The notes under the pieces: model-generated
Told to the model about the DNA's origin: nothing
Databases searched by the model: none
Seen by the model: only the letters and a program-made list of their open reading frames with translations
Part shown: piece after piece, positions 37,501-52,162 of the stretch
How the letters are laid out: each line of letters opens with the position of its first letter
How positions within the stretch are numbered: position 1 is the first letter of the stretch
Source: Megaleporinus macrocephalus
Taxonomy: Eukaryota; Chordata; Actinopteri; Characiformes; Anostomidae
Reading direction: 5' to 3'
DNA length: 64,000 nucleotides
Assembly: GCA_021613375.1 (NCBI GenBank)
Contig: CM038711.1
Coordinates: 16,113,076-16,177,075 of the forward strand
Program-made: the position numbers and the translations under genes

Positions 37501-40500
37501 CACGTGAGTGTATAAAGTTAACATTTCACTTGAGATCTTTTAACTCAAACCACAAGCAGCGTTGGTTGTCTACCAAGATACAAAGTAAAAAAATTAGAGA
37601 GAGACTTGAGAACACAGGACTGACTTGGGACTTCATCTGGGTAGCCTTCTCAGGGTCTACTGAAAGGACATGCTGATAATGACGGATGGTGTGCTGCCGG
37701 TCCTTATTTTCTGCACGGACATACCTCTTCAGAGCCTGAAGGATACGGTGAGGCTGTAAACGAGACAAAGGGAGGAAAGAGATAGTAGCATAGGAAGAAC
37801 AGAGTTCAAGAAGGAAACAGAGGAAAAGGGGAGAGAGGGGGTGAAGCAGGTGGATGATTCAATGCATTAGAGCGAGTGAATAGTTAAAAAGGAAATGAGC
37901 AGCAGCACAAAAATTATATTACAGATGCCACTGCTATTTTCCTGAAAGTATTTTGATTGTGATTACATGTTACAGATTACATATGTCCCAGCTTTCCCCA
38001 AATAAGAATATGCTAAGCTAAATAACAAAATAACTTTATTAAGTGTCTTAAGGAAAATACAGCAATAAGCCACATGAGACTGTGTTTTGCAGGGATTTCA
38101 CCATGATTGAGAGGTATAATGTATAAAACTGTAATGACAAAATACAGTTGGATGAAACATACAAATGTCTAATTAAGGAAACATTTTTAATAATAATCGC
38201 TAAAACAATTAATCCACCAAGTAGTTTGTTAGCAGTAGACTACAACTGTCACGTAGCATAGCTGTCAAAGACTGTTTAGCTGTTCAATACAGAATCAAGT
38301 ACCAAGAAATTTACAGTAGCTCTAAAACTTGCTCAGCCAAACAAATTAAGAAAAAATTGTTTTTTACACTTTAAGTATAAAAATTATGTTATTCTTTAAA
38401 TACATCTTCACAATTTTGTTAATTTATTAAAATGTTCTTTTTAGTATTTTAATACAGCCTCACTGTAAGAATAAACTGCTATTGAGTTTTAAACAGCAGT
38501 TTTAATATAACCTCAGTCAACATGACTTGTATTTACCGTTAGATAAAATTATTTAAGATGGTTTGATTTTGTTTTTTTACCCCCCAGTTTTTTTTTTCTC
38601 AGGCACTGAACAGACTGAACTGAATAACTGTTTAATGCCAAAAAAATTTACATTTAAATTTAAGTGTGTGCATTATTCCCACCTTAGGTGAATCAGCCTG
38701 CAGGGCAGCAAGGTAGTTCTCCAAAGCAAATCGGCGGCGGTCATTCAGCATGGCCTCCACCCGTGCCAGGTGAGTTTCCACTAGTTGCTGCTTTTCACTG
38801 GCTGCCTCCTCCTCCAGAGACTCAACCATGGCCTGGAAATGCTGGAGGGAGGAGGGATGGAAGGAGGGGTTGAGAGAGAGAGAAATACAGATAATAGAGA
38901 GAAACATGTGTTTGCAAACTTCCTTTTTGGAAGTTATGTAAAATTACAGCAGAAAATCACTGGGATTCCAGAAATTCCCCACTTATGCATCTGCATTCTG
39001 GTTCAATAAAAGATGTACCTGGATTAGGGTCTGTCTCTCTGCTTTGGGCAGATTCTTGGCCTGCCGCTCAGCCTCCTCCCACTCCTTCCTCACCTGCCAG
39101 AAACAGCACAGGAAGTAAAAAGAAGGGACAGTCAGGAAAATATATCATATTCTTTTTCTTTCGTTCTCAAGCATGGAAACAAGAAGTGACATTGCCACAG
39201 CATTAGAGTCTTCTTATCAAAGTAAAATGTGTGAGCTTGCTAAAGTGTTTACATTTCTGTTTCCTTTTATTTATATATTACAAATCTGCATCTACATCTC
39301 AGTGTATTGCATTTATCTTTGTCATGTAAGGTAGACAGGTTGTGACATGTTACACTATGCCAATTTGCTTCTTATGGTGAGCTGTGAAAGTTCAACCATT
39401 TTTACTGTGCACATGATGCCTCTGAGCCCACTCTCCACTCCTCCACCTCCTCCCTCCCAATCTCAGTCTCTCCTCACCCTCTCCATGCGGTCGCGGTGTC
39501 TGATCTCCAGCTGCTCCTTGGCCTTCTGGAAGCGGCTGTGTTCCTTATCGTCAGCCGGAGTCTCAAAGTACACATCCACGTCATCTGTTGGCAGGGGGGT
39601 GGGGGGCACAGCTGGGGGCATACAGATATCAACATATTTAATGCCAGAAAGACCCAAAAGACAAGCAGTCTAACTGCAGAAATAGGAAAGGAGGTACAAA
39701 AAGATACAGGCAGGTAGAGAGACGAGTGTCAATTGTATAATATGAAAAAACAGGATATTCTTAGTAGAAAATTCTCTACACAATGAAATAATTCAGTTTA
39801 TTATAACTATGTTAAAATGGAGTTCCACAAAAATGTTTAAGATGTAAACAAACTTGTTTGCTCTCCCAAGTCATAATTATTCATAAAGGTTGTTATGGGA
39901 TGAAGAGGTCCAGGGCATTTAAAGCTCTATTATAGACAGTTATTACACAATATACTGTCTGATTATGTTGTATGTATGTAGGTAAATCTACATTTTATAA
40001 ATTTATTTATCAGAAAACATGTACATGTTCAATAGACATTGGGGGTAAAACTTTCATTGTACAGCCCCTGGTCCCACCTACCACCACTGTACAGAAGTCA
40101 GAGTCAGCAAGATTCTCTACACTGCACAACTCGAACCTCCTGAATCTACAACCAATGTAAGAGACACAGCTAGCAAGACAGACAAGTAATGAAAGAGGCA
40201 GACAGAGAGAAAGAAAAGCATCAGCTAAAAAGAGCTATGTAAAGTGGTCAGGCAAAACTGATCACACTCAATGCCACTCTTCTAGAGAAAACGTCCCAGC
40301 AATTTTCCCTGCCTCCAAAAATAGGGAAACGCTCTTTCATTTCCCATTCCTTTCATGCTCTCGTCCCCTAGCTTAGACTTTTGTTCTCTGATTAACTTTT
40401 ATGATTTTGTATACGTGAAAAAAACCCAGAAATCAACTGAAATCACACGTGCATGTTAATATGAAGGACAGAAAAACCACAAGCCCCAGCACTTCACACA

Positions 40501-43500
40501 GCTCTGCAATTCTGGATCTTTCAATGTTGCCACAAGAACTAGGTCTCCAATTCTGAGTATTATTTAAACAAAAAGATTAAAATGCAGACAGACAGAAGGA
40601 CAGCTGACACTGGACACAAAGGCAAAGAGGAAAGGACAGGCAAAGGACAAGCACATCATATATCTGGCAGTGTAACAGACACAGTGTACATCAAAATCCC
40701 TAACATGAGAAGGTAGACAGTGAACCAATCACGATCAGAAATCCCTGTGTATTTATTTATGTGCATGTATGCAAAAGCACAATTTCTTTGCTACAATATT
40801 TTGTGTCAAGCATGACGCCTATGGACAAAATTACTATTATAACGGGTAGGCATATGATATGGTGATATAAATTTGTCACAATAAATTATTTCATGATATA
40901 TTTGTTCTGCGTATGCTGTAGCTAGTATTTGTTAAATAAGTTAATTTGATATCAGCACTGTTGTTTATTGGTAAAGGGCTGAGATGCAGAAAAAACATTA
41001 AATACTGCTGAGGGAAAAAACAATGAACCAAAACCAATTCTCGAACAAATTGGATATAATGCTTAAACATTTTTAAAGTAATAATATCGATATTGGTCTT
41101 GAGATACTAATACCATTTAGAAGGACTATAATTCTGACTGAAGAATTACATTCTAACCGTCTTGAGGCTCAAGGGTTTAAGCAGCCATTTTTTGTCTCAG
41201 AAGCCAGATTTATAATTGGTTGGAAGTGCCATATATATATTGTGCTTAAAGCTCAAAGACACTATTGCAATGTGTCTGTTACAACAGCACTATGCGTACT
41301 GTGTTTGAGTATTGTTATAAATATTTGTCTATATTGACCACACTTCCTCTCCTTATTCAGGTTTTTGCAATGAGCCTTCGTGCTAACACACAGAGACACA
41401 TACAAAGGGACAGGAGCAGGGACGCCGCTAGGTCCTTGCTGAGACTTACTGAGGCGTTTGCACACAGCTATGCAGTACTCCTCCGAGTCGAAGTTGTTGC
41501 GGTTGCCAGCACAGCCTCCATAGATGAAGCGCACGCACTTCCTCTGCCGCACATCGAAGTGCCAGCGTGGCATTGAGGCACGGCAGGGGCCTGTCTCCGC
41601 CTCCAGGGAACACACAGCTAACACAGGGAGTGCAATTAGAGCCTCCGGTCACCAGAGGGCAGCACCCCATAATGCCCTCTGTTATCTTTACTACTCCATA
41701 CCAATAGAACGTGGCATCTTGGACAGTAAACATGTGTACCACAGATGACAAAGAGTGAATAAAACCTGGGTGCTATACATGATGCAGTTGTGAAATAAAA
41801 ACAAAATCTTACCCTTGACTTCCTGTAGTGATTTGTCGGTGTCCTGGCTTTCTATCACAGAAGTCTTCTCTTTCTTTCCCATTTTCTCTTTACTGTTTCT
41901 GTCCTCATCTTCATCCTCATACATGTAGTGGTACTCTTCCCCATCATCATCATCATCCTCCTCACCCTCATAATCTGCCTCCTCTGCTCTGTCTTCCTTC
42001 TGGGTTGGCTGTTCGCCCATTGCTGGCTCACTACAGAGGTAAAAAGAAAACATTGCCTACATTAATACATAGTGCAAAAAGTGACAAGATAAGAACATGG
42101 ATAACATGTCAAATGGAAGCATAGAAGAAAAAAAACAAAAGGTAGGGCAATTTAGTCAAAGACTAGACTGTACAGGAAACTAGCTCACTGTGTAATAAAC
42201 ATAATGATTATTTGCACAGTTAAAAAAAAGTAGAAAAAAAATAGTAGTGCAAATTATCGTTCTGTCTGTCTGAGTGCAATTTGCACCAGACTGGGAACAA
42301 AAATTCCCAGTGGTTAGACACATTTTGCACAGCAATTTAGACCAGGTCTATACTTAATCCATGTACAAGCAATAAACAACTAGGACAATCGAGCATTTCG
42401 CGACCCACCACTTCTGGAAGTACTTATTTTCGATTCTGTTTAAGCTGATCATATTTGGAAAACTGCTTCTATCACTTACCTATAGGCAGGAACCGGCTGA
42501 TTGTCTGATTAAACTCAGAGGCATAACCAATTAAAATTAGGGCTGGGAGGGATATTCCATACATGATATAAAAAAATCATATTTGTTATATCGTGTATGC
42601 CAAGACTACACAGGTCACTATCTGAGTGCCTTAAAAACAGAGCACAAAAGAACTGTGTAACAGACACACAACACATTGTTACTCTTTGTGGCTTTTCAGT
42701 GTAGGGGCAAACATGTTCTATGGATTAACCTACCAACAAACATTAAACTCTGTCGCACCTCTCATCATTAACATTATGACTGTTTACTTAATGTAACGTT
42801 AGCTTTTGAATTCATCACTAGTGCATTTCCACAGATCAACTGTACAGAATGCCAAACCTTTCTCTTACTGATCGCACTAAGCTGAAGCTTTTTATTTACT
42901 GTTTTCCTATTTCACCTTAAATGGTGTGGCAGGTACATTCTGCCTCCTGCTGTACATTTTTGACCTTTTGGACAACAAACAGTTGTGAACAGTATTGTAT
43001 TGCAAGCATCTCTGGGTGCTTTGACTGCTATGATAGATTTAAAATAACAGCTAAAAGAAACTTCAGCACAAGGCTGAGGTTAGCTTCTTATGCACATCTT
43101 TTTCCGTCCACCTTAAATCAGCCAAATACAGATGGCACTATAGGGTTCAGCTCATTTCATTAAACCCTACAAGGAGAAAATAAACATGACAAAGCAAAAG
43201 AAAATAACAGAGAAAAGAGAGAACAGTAGAGAGGATGGAGCGATAAAAGCCAAAGAACAGGCATTGGGAGTTAAGACTGGAGGACAGACAAGGGGTAGGG
43301 AGGGAAATATGATTTATGAACTGAATAAACTAGCTGCCAGAGGTCAATGGCGTGGCACTGCAATTAATCTTTACAAGCGCACACACATACACACGCCATT
43401 TTACCCAGGTAGACACTCGATGTAAACAGATGAACGTCTTTTAACACTGTAATAACATACTTGTGTTATACTTCAACTTCTGCCCACTATATCACACACA

Positions 43501-45428
43501 CTACATGCACAAAAAAAAATATGATTTCATTACCCCATCGCCACTTGTGATTAGGGTTGACATGTACAGATGATGCTTGATATGCTGAAGTCCCTATGCA
43601 GCAGGAGTACACTGACTGCCCTATTTTCTATACAAAATCAATTTTTATTATTATTATTTATTTTTTATTTTTTTTGCTTTTACGATTGTGACAAGGCACA
43701 GCAGTTAGTCAGTGCTGCAGAAGTACTGGCAACAAACACAATATGCTCTGAAAAGCTTACTGTAAAATACTTTACAACAACAACATATTTTGACCATATT
43801 GGCCACCCTTAGCATGCACACACCCTTCTGCAATGCATAAAATATAGAAACAGCAAATATTAAAGAAATATATCAGCTTAACTTTCTAAGCATTAACAGT
43901 TATGCACATTACCTCTCCTCTATAGCCTCATCCTCCTCATCCTCTTCAATCTCATTAAGATCCATCTCCTCATCTTCCTCTTGGTCCTCGTCCTCCTGAG
44001 AATGAGGAGCAGGTGGGGCCAGCTCCTCAGGGTGTGTGGAGGGGCAGCAGACGTACTCAGTGCCATGGAACTTATCAATGCCACAGGGCAGCAGCATTCC
44101 GTAGCTGTGCAGCACCATGCTTCCCTTAGAACAGGCCTAAAGAGAAAACGCAGATGAGAAAGAAATCACAAACTACGTTGAACACAATGTTTATGGGTCA
44201 GTCTACACACACAATAATCAGAAATGGTACTACATGCATTAGCACAGTTGATTTTAAATTTGTGCAATATGGCAAAAAAATATTGTATGAAAATGACAAA
44301 AATGTAAAGATATTTCAATTCATTTTTTAAAATATATAATACATATTGCGATTTTACTTTGAAAACAGTTTGGAATTGACAAAATGTATTTATATATTTC
44401 TAAATCACCTCTTGTCCACAAAGTCCTCATGATGGAAGTTAGAGAGTACTGACATAGGATTGACACAATTAAAACCTTAGTATTTGAAATGGGTGGGGTA
44501 CACGCTGCTGCTACGAAAGCACATGCGAATTTCCACAGTAGATAAAAAGGTCTGCATCTGACAACCAGAAACTCTACCACTGCAGAACAGTACTTAAGAG
44601 TTCTAACCATTCCGTGTTGATGTAAACGCCTCATTCGCATATTCACTTCACGGATGAGATTTTAAAACTAAAAAAACCTAGATCTGCTGCAAAATACTTG
44701 AAAATGCACAGTGAATAATCTCTTTTATATCTAAATTATTATTTATATACAATAAATTGCCAAAAGTATTTACATTGAATTCAGGCCTTACAATCACTTC
44801 CATGGCCTCAGGTGTATAAAATCAAGCACCTAGGCATGCAGACTGCTTCTACAAACATTTGTGAAAGAATGCGTCACTCTTAGGAACCCAGTGAAAGAAC
44901 TTGACTGGCCTGCATAGAGTCCTGACCTCAACCCAATACTGTGGAAGGAGGCCTTCTCGTCCAACATCAGTGTCTGACCTGACATATGCGCTTCTGGAGG
45001 AATGGTCAAAAATTTCCCATTAACACACTCCCAAACCTCATGGAAAGCCTTCCCAGAAGAGTTTAAGCTGTTATAGCCGCAAAAAGGGTGGGCCAACATA
45101 TAAAACCCTATGGATTAAGAATGCGATATATGTGTGTGTATATAATTTCAGTTCCATTTATTTTTAATTTTTTTGTACCTGCATTGGCACATGAGTGTGC
45201 ATGTCATAAAAATATGAGAGCTAGCAATGGGTGTATTGGCTAAAATATTTTATAAGCTGGGTGTGTCTTAATGCCCAGACAAACATGCACTAATTACATT
45301 ATGTATAAAATAGTATAACATGTTACGTATGTACAGACTCTTGAAACTTGGAAATAGATAAAGTCAGTAAATAGTCTGAGTAAGAGACAAAGAGACAGAC
45401 AGAGGGAGATGTGTACACACACAGAGAA

Positions 45429-45466
<38 letters not shown>

Positions 45467-48400
45467 AGAGAGTAAGAGAGATAAAGAGAGAGAGACTTAT
45501 CCTGTAGCAGAAAGAGCATTTTCCTGCAGCACAGTTTAGAGAGTTGTTTGTGTGTGTAAAGTGGAAGAGAGCTGTGGATTAGCAGCATTACATCCCTGCC
45601 GCTAATCTGATTATCAGAATGAAATGTGAGGATCTACTGTGACAGCAAGAGAGAGAGGGACGAGGGAAAACACACAGTTTGAGAGTAAAAACATATGTGA
45701 TGAGTGCAGAGGTAGACAAGCGAGAGAATAAACTAAGCGGGACTCTCAGTCTTTTTACAAAAAGAATGAAACAGAAAGAAAACAAAGAACAACATTCAAC
45801 AGGCCATCAGTCATACTATCATTCTGAAATAGCTGGTATCTAAGCAGGAATGGGAGGGCAGAACGTGTTTATTTGGAGTGTTGCAGAAGTTTTGACTTAC
45901 CTCCTTGGCCACTCCATGCCACTGCTGATGACTGATACACATGTCCATGCGCTCTTTATGAAAGAACTTGCACTTCTCTGGGACCAGCAGAACATCGCTC
46001 ACAAATTCACCAACTGCATATAAACAACCACACAGAGTCAAAAGTGAGCAAGGAGTCAAAGGAATATTTATTCCAGAACAATAAGGGAGCGGCCATCGTT
46101 GTATACTTTTTGTCTTTGAACTTAAGGTGCCACAGCTGCTCCAGTGATACAGATTAAAACCAAAATGACAATTATACAATCATACATTATAAGCGGTATA
46201 TGTGGTTATACTATAATGAGTATATAACTGTAGGTTGTCACAGTAATTGGAAGAAGAGAAGTACTTCACTTGCACAGCAGTCTTACAAAAACAACACAAA
46301 ATAATTAGAGCGCTGTCAGGCACCATACAACTTATATCCACCGCCTTCCAAAGGATCTACCTCCATGGTCGAAATTCAGTCATGTCTTAATCATCAGAGG
46401 GAACATGAATTTGCATATGAACCCTTGTCCCTTGCAAACAGGCAAAACTCACTGTCCTCTGGTATATTTCTTAGCATTTTCTGGACAGCCTACTGGGGCT
46501 TAAGCTGAGTATTAAACAAAATGACACTTTTTATCACTCATGTTCCATCTGTTTTTGTTATCTGATGTTGTTTACTGAAGTTAGTTTAGTAAATAATGTT
46601 CATCTAGCATGTGATCAACAACATTTTTAAGAAGTTAATTTTTTAGTTGCCCAAAATTGAAGTCTCTGTGATTATAAAATCTTTTTGAGGAGAGCTAAAA
46701 ACCACTTAGATCTTAAATCGAACCAGAATAAATCATGGCAGTGGGGTGCCGACCTTATCAAGCCAGTGGACCAATAAAGGCTTGCTATCTGGGATGTAAC
46801 TTTCTTTGTTGCTGTTAGTAATTTTACACAATAAACGTAGTTGAATGACAGTTCCAACACAGCAAACTCTCGAAAGTGGGCATGACGAAATAAGATGAGT
46901 AATGGCATATACAATTTCATCAAATGTTTCATCTGCATAGATTATGTTAGTATAATGCTTTCAAAAGTTACCACCAAAACTGTTCCCTTCACATAATACT
47001 ACTTATTATCTTTTCTCTTTCAATTGCGAGAGATGACGACAACACGATCAGACTTAAATCACTGTTTGACCTGCAAATTTTGTTTTGCCAAATCAGAGTT
47101 TCTTAACAAAGAACCTGTTGGTGTTCTCATAAAAAAATGGGACCCAGGGGCCCAGACGTTAATATTACTGAATGTATTTGAGATTACTTGCACTGTGAGA
47201 ATAAGAAAACAAAACCAACTTCTAAGACTATGTGAATGCACATAATCATTGATGTAACTGTGCTTAAACAAATATATTTTAGTGAAATCATCTGGTTTTA
47301 GGTAGATCTAATTATATCCAATATTTATTTAAAATGTAATGTAATCCCATTACATGCTGAGAAACAGTATTAGTAATTTGGAATAAATTTTTTGACTACT
47401 TACTCCAACTTTAGACCTAACTATACTCACTTTATCACTAGCATTATGTACTGTCTGCTGAGCCTATGCAGCACTCTGTGTTGAGTTTAGTCCTAGGAGT
47501 GTAGCTGCAAACTTCTGCTTTACTCACTCACTTCTTTTTACTACCCCTTCTTAACCTGTAGAAAATTACAAGATATGCTTCCTATGTTGGAATAAATTAT
47601 TTAACATTTATATGTATAGTACATCTATTTTTTATGACAACCTAGGCAGATGTTTACCTATGCCTAGTGCCAGATCAGTATACTAGTATAGACACATTGG
47701 CCAGCAGTATTTGAAAACCAAAATAATTCAGCTCTGACCAAGTTTCAAGACCCAGGCATGAAACCAATTCTCAATAAAACAGAACACATAAGAAGTGAAG
47801 GTAAAACGTAGCACAATTTAATAAATCTTTCTCACATGTCTCTCTGCATTTCATTATAATGGGAGTACCAATACAGCAAATGCCACTGGAACATCTGCAT
47901 AAACACCCAAAGACAGAGCAAAATCTGACACAGCTCCACTTCAGTTAACAAGGCACAACAACAGGCTTTTAGAGGGTATTCTGAGGGGATTCTAGACAAT
48001 TGAAAAGAACCTAAATCAGCTGACAAAGAAACGTCAGTATCAGTAAGGCTGTGAGCTGTTGCTTTGCTCACAATCACTAGTGACAGCAAATGGTGGAAAT
48101 AACCATTTGTGAGAAGTACAAGTTAGTCTTTTGTATTATGGAGATGATTATACAGTTAGAGGTGTGCGTCTAGAATTTAGAGAAGAACAGGACTAGTCAA
48201 TAGGGTTCAGACTCTTTGTTAGAGGCTCTGGATGCCTAAGAGAAAGATTCTGGCAGTAGAATTCTCACAGCAGGACAAATGGGGGACTTCTTGGTGGCAT
48301 AGCTGTAAAGCTAATGCTAAAGCTTTACCATGCGAGCTTCACTCCTGCACAATCCATGTGCATAACAGGGTTGCCCCTCTCAGTGTAACACCCTCTGAAG

Positions 48401-51400
48401 AAGGAACCTAAAGCTGCTAGCTAGCTTTAGATGTTTGAGGCTAGTTATTCTTGTTGGGATGACTTCTGTCTGCGGCAGTCAAAAATAACTAAGGGTAATG
48501 CTAAAAAGTTAACTAATTGGACCACTTTTGAGGGCAAGGTCTTTTGAGTTGGGCGGTATCCACTCCTCGCGGGAGGGTGCTGCTCTCATTGCTTGTAACA
48601 TAACACATAGCCTTTGCCATCAGTGTAGGATAATCAGTCGCTGAAAACCAGGGCCAAGGCCAGACAACAAACAGGCTAAACTGACCATTTGCTTGCTGCT
48701 TTCAGACACTGCATAGGTTAGAGCCAATTAAGACACACAGTCATACATTTTCTGAAATTTTACTAATCTAATCCAGACCAGTTCGCAAGGACAGCTCCTT
48801 TCGCCTAGAATAAGTAAAGTTACATAAGGGGTGGAGCCTTTTTATACACAGCCCACCAACTTTAGAATCATCCTCCAGTCTGTGTTCAGGACTCAGACAC
48901 AGCCTTAGTTTTAAAGTTTAGGCTACAAACCTACTTGTTAAGTTGAACATTTAGTACTTAGTTTACTCAAGTTTGTTGAAATAGAGGGGTGGAGTACTGA
49001 AGTAGTTTAGATGCCATCAGCCACTTGGGACATTTCTACCTCCACCTCAGGACAGGCAGAAAGGCAACCGGGCCACTAATTCAGCCAGAGAGGGTGAAAG
49101 GAGGTAGAAACAGATGCTGACTTTCAGTTAGTGTTGCATAAATGCAGAAAAAAATGGTTTTTACCTATTCGTTTATTTTTACCAGAGTGTTGGGTTTAGA
49201 TATTGTGCATTATTCGTAGTATCTGTATTGAAATGAAAATTGTGGATCTGTCACAGCCCTTTCAGTGTCTAACAGCAGATACAAAAGGCCAAGGTGTGGT
49301 TGGTATAGCCAAAGTAGGGAATGTATGTAAGGGAAACTTAGTAAGACCCTCAGTCACACTAACATTTCAAAAACATATTTGAAATGAGTGTTACATTTTT
49401 TTTGCAAGTTGCAGCACACACAAATAATCCAATTGATCACAGCTTCCAAAAGACACAATATTTTACCCATATAAACGTTAAGCTCATTTAATCTGATTTT
49501 AACATGGTGGATGAATTCCATATTATTAAAAAAGTAAAATGTTTCACATTGAGCCAAGCCACTTGTTGACTTGCTAGAATACACTCCACATGTTTTAGCA
49601 TTTGAAGCTGTTGTATTAAGATTTGCACCGCTTGCTCCTATTATAATGTCTCTGAAAAGTACATTGGGGTTTCATTCTGCATTTGGCCAGAACATTGTGT
49701 AAATGTAGTAAAAGATGAGATGGAAAAAGAGAATGGAAAAGAGAGTAAAGTAGAGAGGAAAAAAACACAGGGAGTTAAAGTGTTCTGAGAAGAGAGTCCA
49801 CCGAAGAAGAAAATTTCAAGCATTTAGAAAGTGCTCATTTGGTGCTCACCACAAAACAGGCCAAAACGGCACAGGAGAAAGGAAAAGAGAAGAGAAACAG
49901 TAAGAGAGAGGCAGAAATGCAGTGTTTTGGAAAATGAGAAGGTTAGTAGAAAGGAAGAGGCTGAAAATAGCAGAGGACACAGCTGTTCTCCAACCCACAG
50001 CCTCCTCCACACAGCATATACACACACACACACACACACCTACCATACCTCATTCTTCCCCACACCAAATTAAAGACACTGTGAACAATTCAACTCTAAT
50101 CAGCTTTTATACAACCATACACAGACCCACACTACAATGTTTGGGATTTGCAAAGATAAGTGATTACAGAACACAAAACAATGACTGGCCTCACTACTTT
50201 AAAGCCCTTAAGCCTTCACATGAACCCCAGTGAGGTAAAAATCTGAAAATCAGAATGACTCAACAATGGCATAATTTCTTACACCAAACACAGAACATTG
50301 CAGACACAGTTAACAAAAGCTTGTTCTGATTTTGTTGCAGCGTCACCTGCCTCCCTCCATTGTAGCACAGCACACTGTAGTAACATAAAACATAATATGT
50401 AATGCAGTAGGACCCACTTCATTCATAGTTTGAGCTTATTAATGTCTATGCATCTTGCATGTTTTTTAATTAGTTAAATGGAAAACATCTTATGTAGGCA
50501 GTTGCCAGCTCTGTGAGTTGTAACAGCAATGATCATCTTGAAGAAAGATACCAGTCACTGGATTTATTAGCATTTGTACAGAAAAAATGTGAAAACTGCA
50601 GGATGTACATCTATTCAAACAGAACCCCAAAAGTTAATTCTATACAATAAAAAACAGCATAATATTTGAAATAACGCAGCGCAAAGCTGAAGGTCAGATT
50701 ATTCAAGTAAGGTTTTCTCTTGGATGGAGATACACCGGTCAACTATACCTCAGCTAAACACTGCTTTGTGATAAGACACACCAAGATAAGACCCAGTAGG
50801 GCTATTTATTTGAACTACAGCAATGCAATAGACAAACTGAATGTGTTAAATGGAATGGGTTTTTTTCCATGTTCAGCACATCACAGCCACAGTGGGATGA
50901 TGAATTCCACCATTTCTTCTACATTCCTTCATAACTCAGGAGAACCGTTCTGTCTCTTTTTCTCTCTCTGGGCAAACAGCCACCTGGAGTTCCACTTAGC
51001 CACATAAGGTTACCGGCATGACCGATTCATGACGGAAAAGCAAGAGGGAGAGACAAGTAAAATCAAGAAACAAAGGGAGATAGAGAAACCCAGAGTGAAA
51101 AGGAAACAAACAAAAGCTGTGTCTGCTCTTCTCCATCTGGTTGGCTTTACAATACCACATCCATCCATCCAGCACTTCTACACATTAGTGATTCTGAGCT
51201 ATATGTTTTTATTGTCATTTCTTAAGATCTGTGTGATGCTCAGCATTGTAAATGTAATAAAATAAAAACAAACATAGCTTGTTCATCTTACTTAAATCTT
51301 TTATCACTAAAGCAGACAAATAAACATTCCAATGATTTCTCACAACATTTACATATTTAGTAGGGTTTAATTCAGAGTGATGTATTATGGTAGGAGATGT

Positions 51401-52108
51401 TATAAGTCTTAACCAAGAATTCTCGGCATCATCTTTTGGACTCATCTTGTGGATTCTCTATTTTAAGTCTATTCATGGCTTAATATAGAATTCCACCATT
51501 TCTTCTACATTCCTTCATAACTGTTAAACAAAGAAATGCTCTATTCAGAAAAACTTAAGACCATTTCACAATAGTGATGACAGACATTAAATAAGAAGTA
51601 GATGTCTAAAGAATTGTTATTAGAGAAAATAATTATGAATACACTGCTTGATGCCCAGTTGATGCCTGTTTTGGCATTAACTTTGATATTTTTAAGATAC
51701 AATGTACTTTTCAAAACTCAATAATGGTGGAGAAAAACACATAGGATGTTCCAAAGCATAGTACACCCAAAAAATGTTTTGTCTTTACATTAATTAATTT
51801 CACAGCAAACCACTATAAATGACTAATACAAAAAAACATAATGATAAAATTAAGTACATATCTTTTTAAAACAATGAAATAATACAAAAAGCTAAAGATG
51901 TAAGACTTGACATGGCAAAGACCCACTCCATGTCCACAAATTTGAGATCTGATCCAACCAGGCTCTACAGGTACTGCTAAATTTAAACAGTCAGAAAAGC
52001 TAGGCTTTGTTGCATACATAAACCATAGTGAGGGTAACTAAAACCCAATTTTTGGGCAGGCAGCATAGCTTTGGTAAGAATAATGAAATATGAGTACTTG
52101 GAGTCTCT

Positions 52109-52162
<54 letters not shown>

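Noticed and set aside
48300..48480. Possible hairpin RNA around AAAGCTAATGCTAAAGCTTTA
   Set aside because: The pairing is short and AT-rich with no further conserved element visible.
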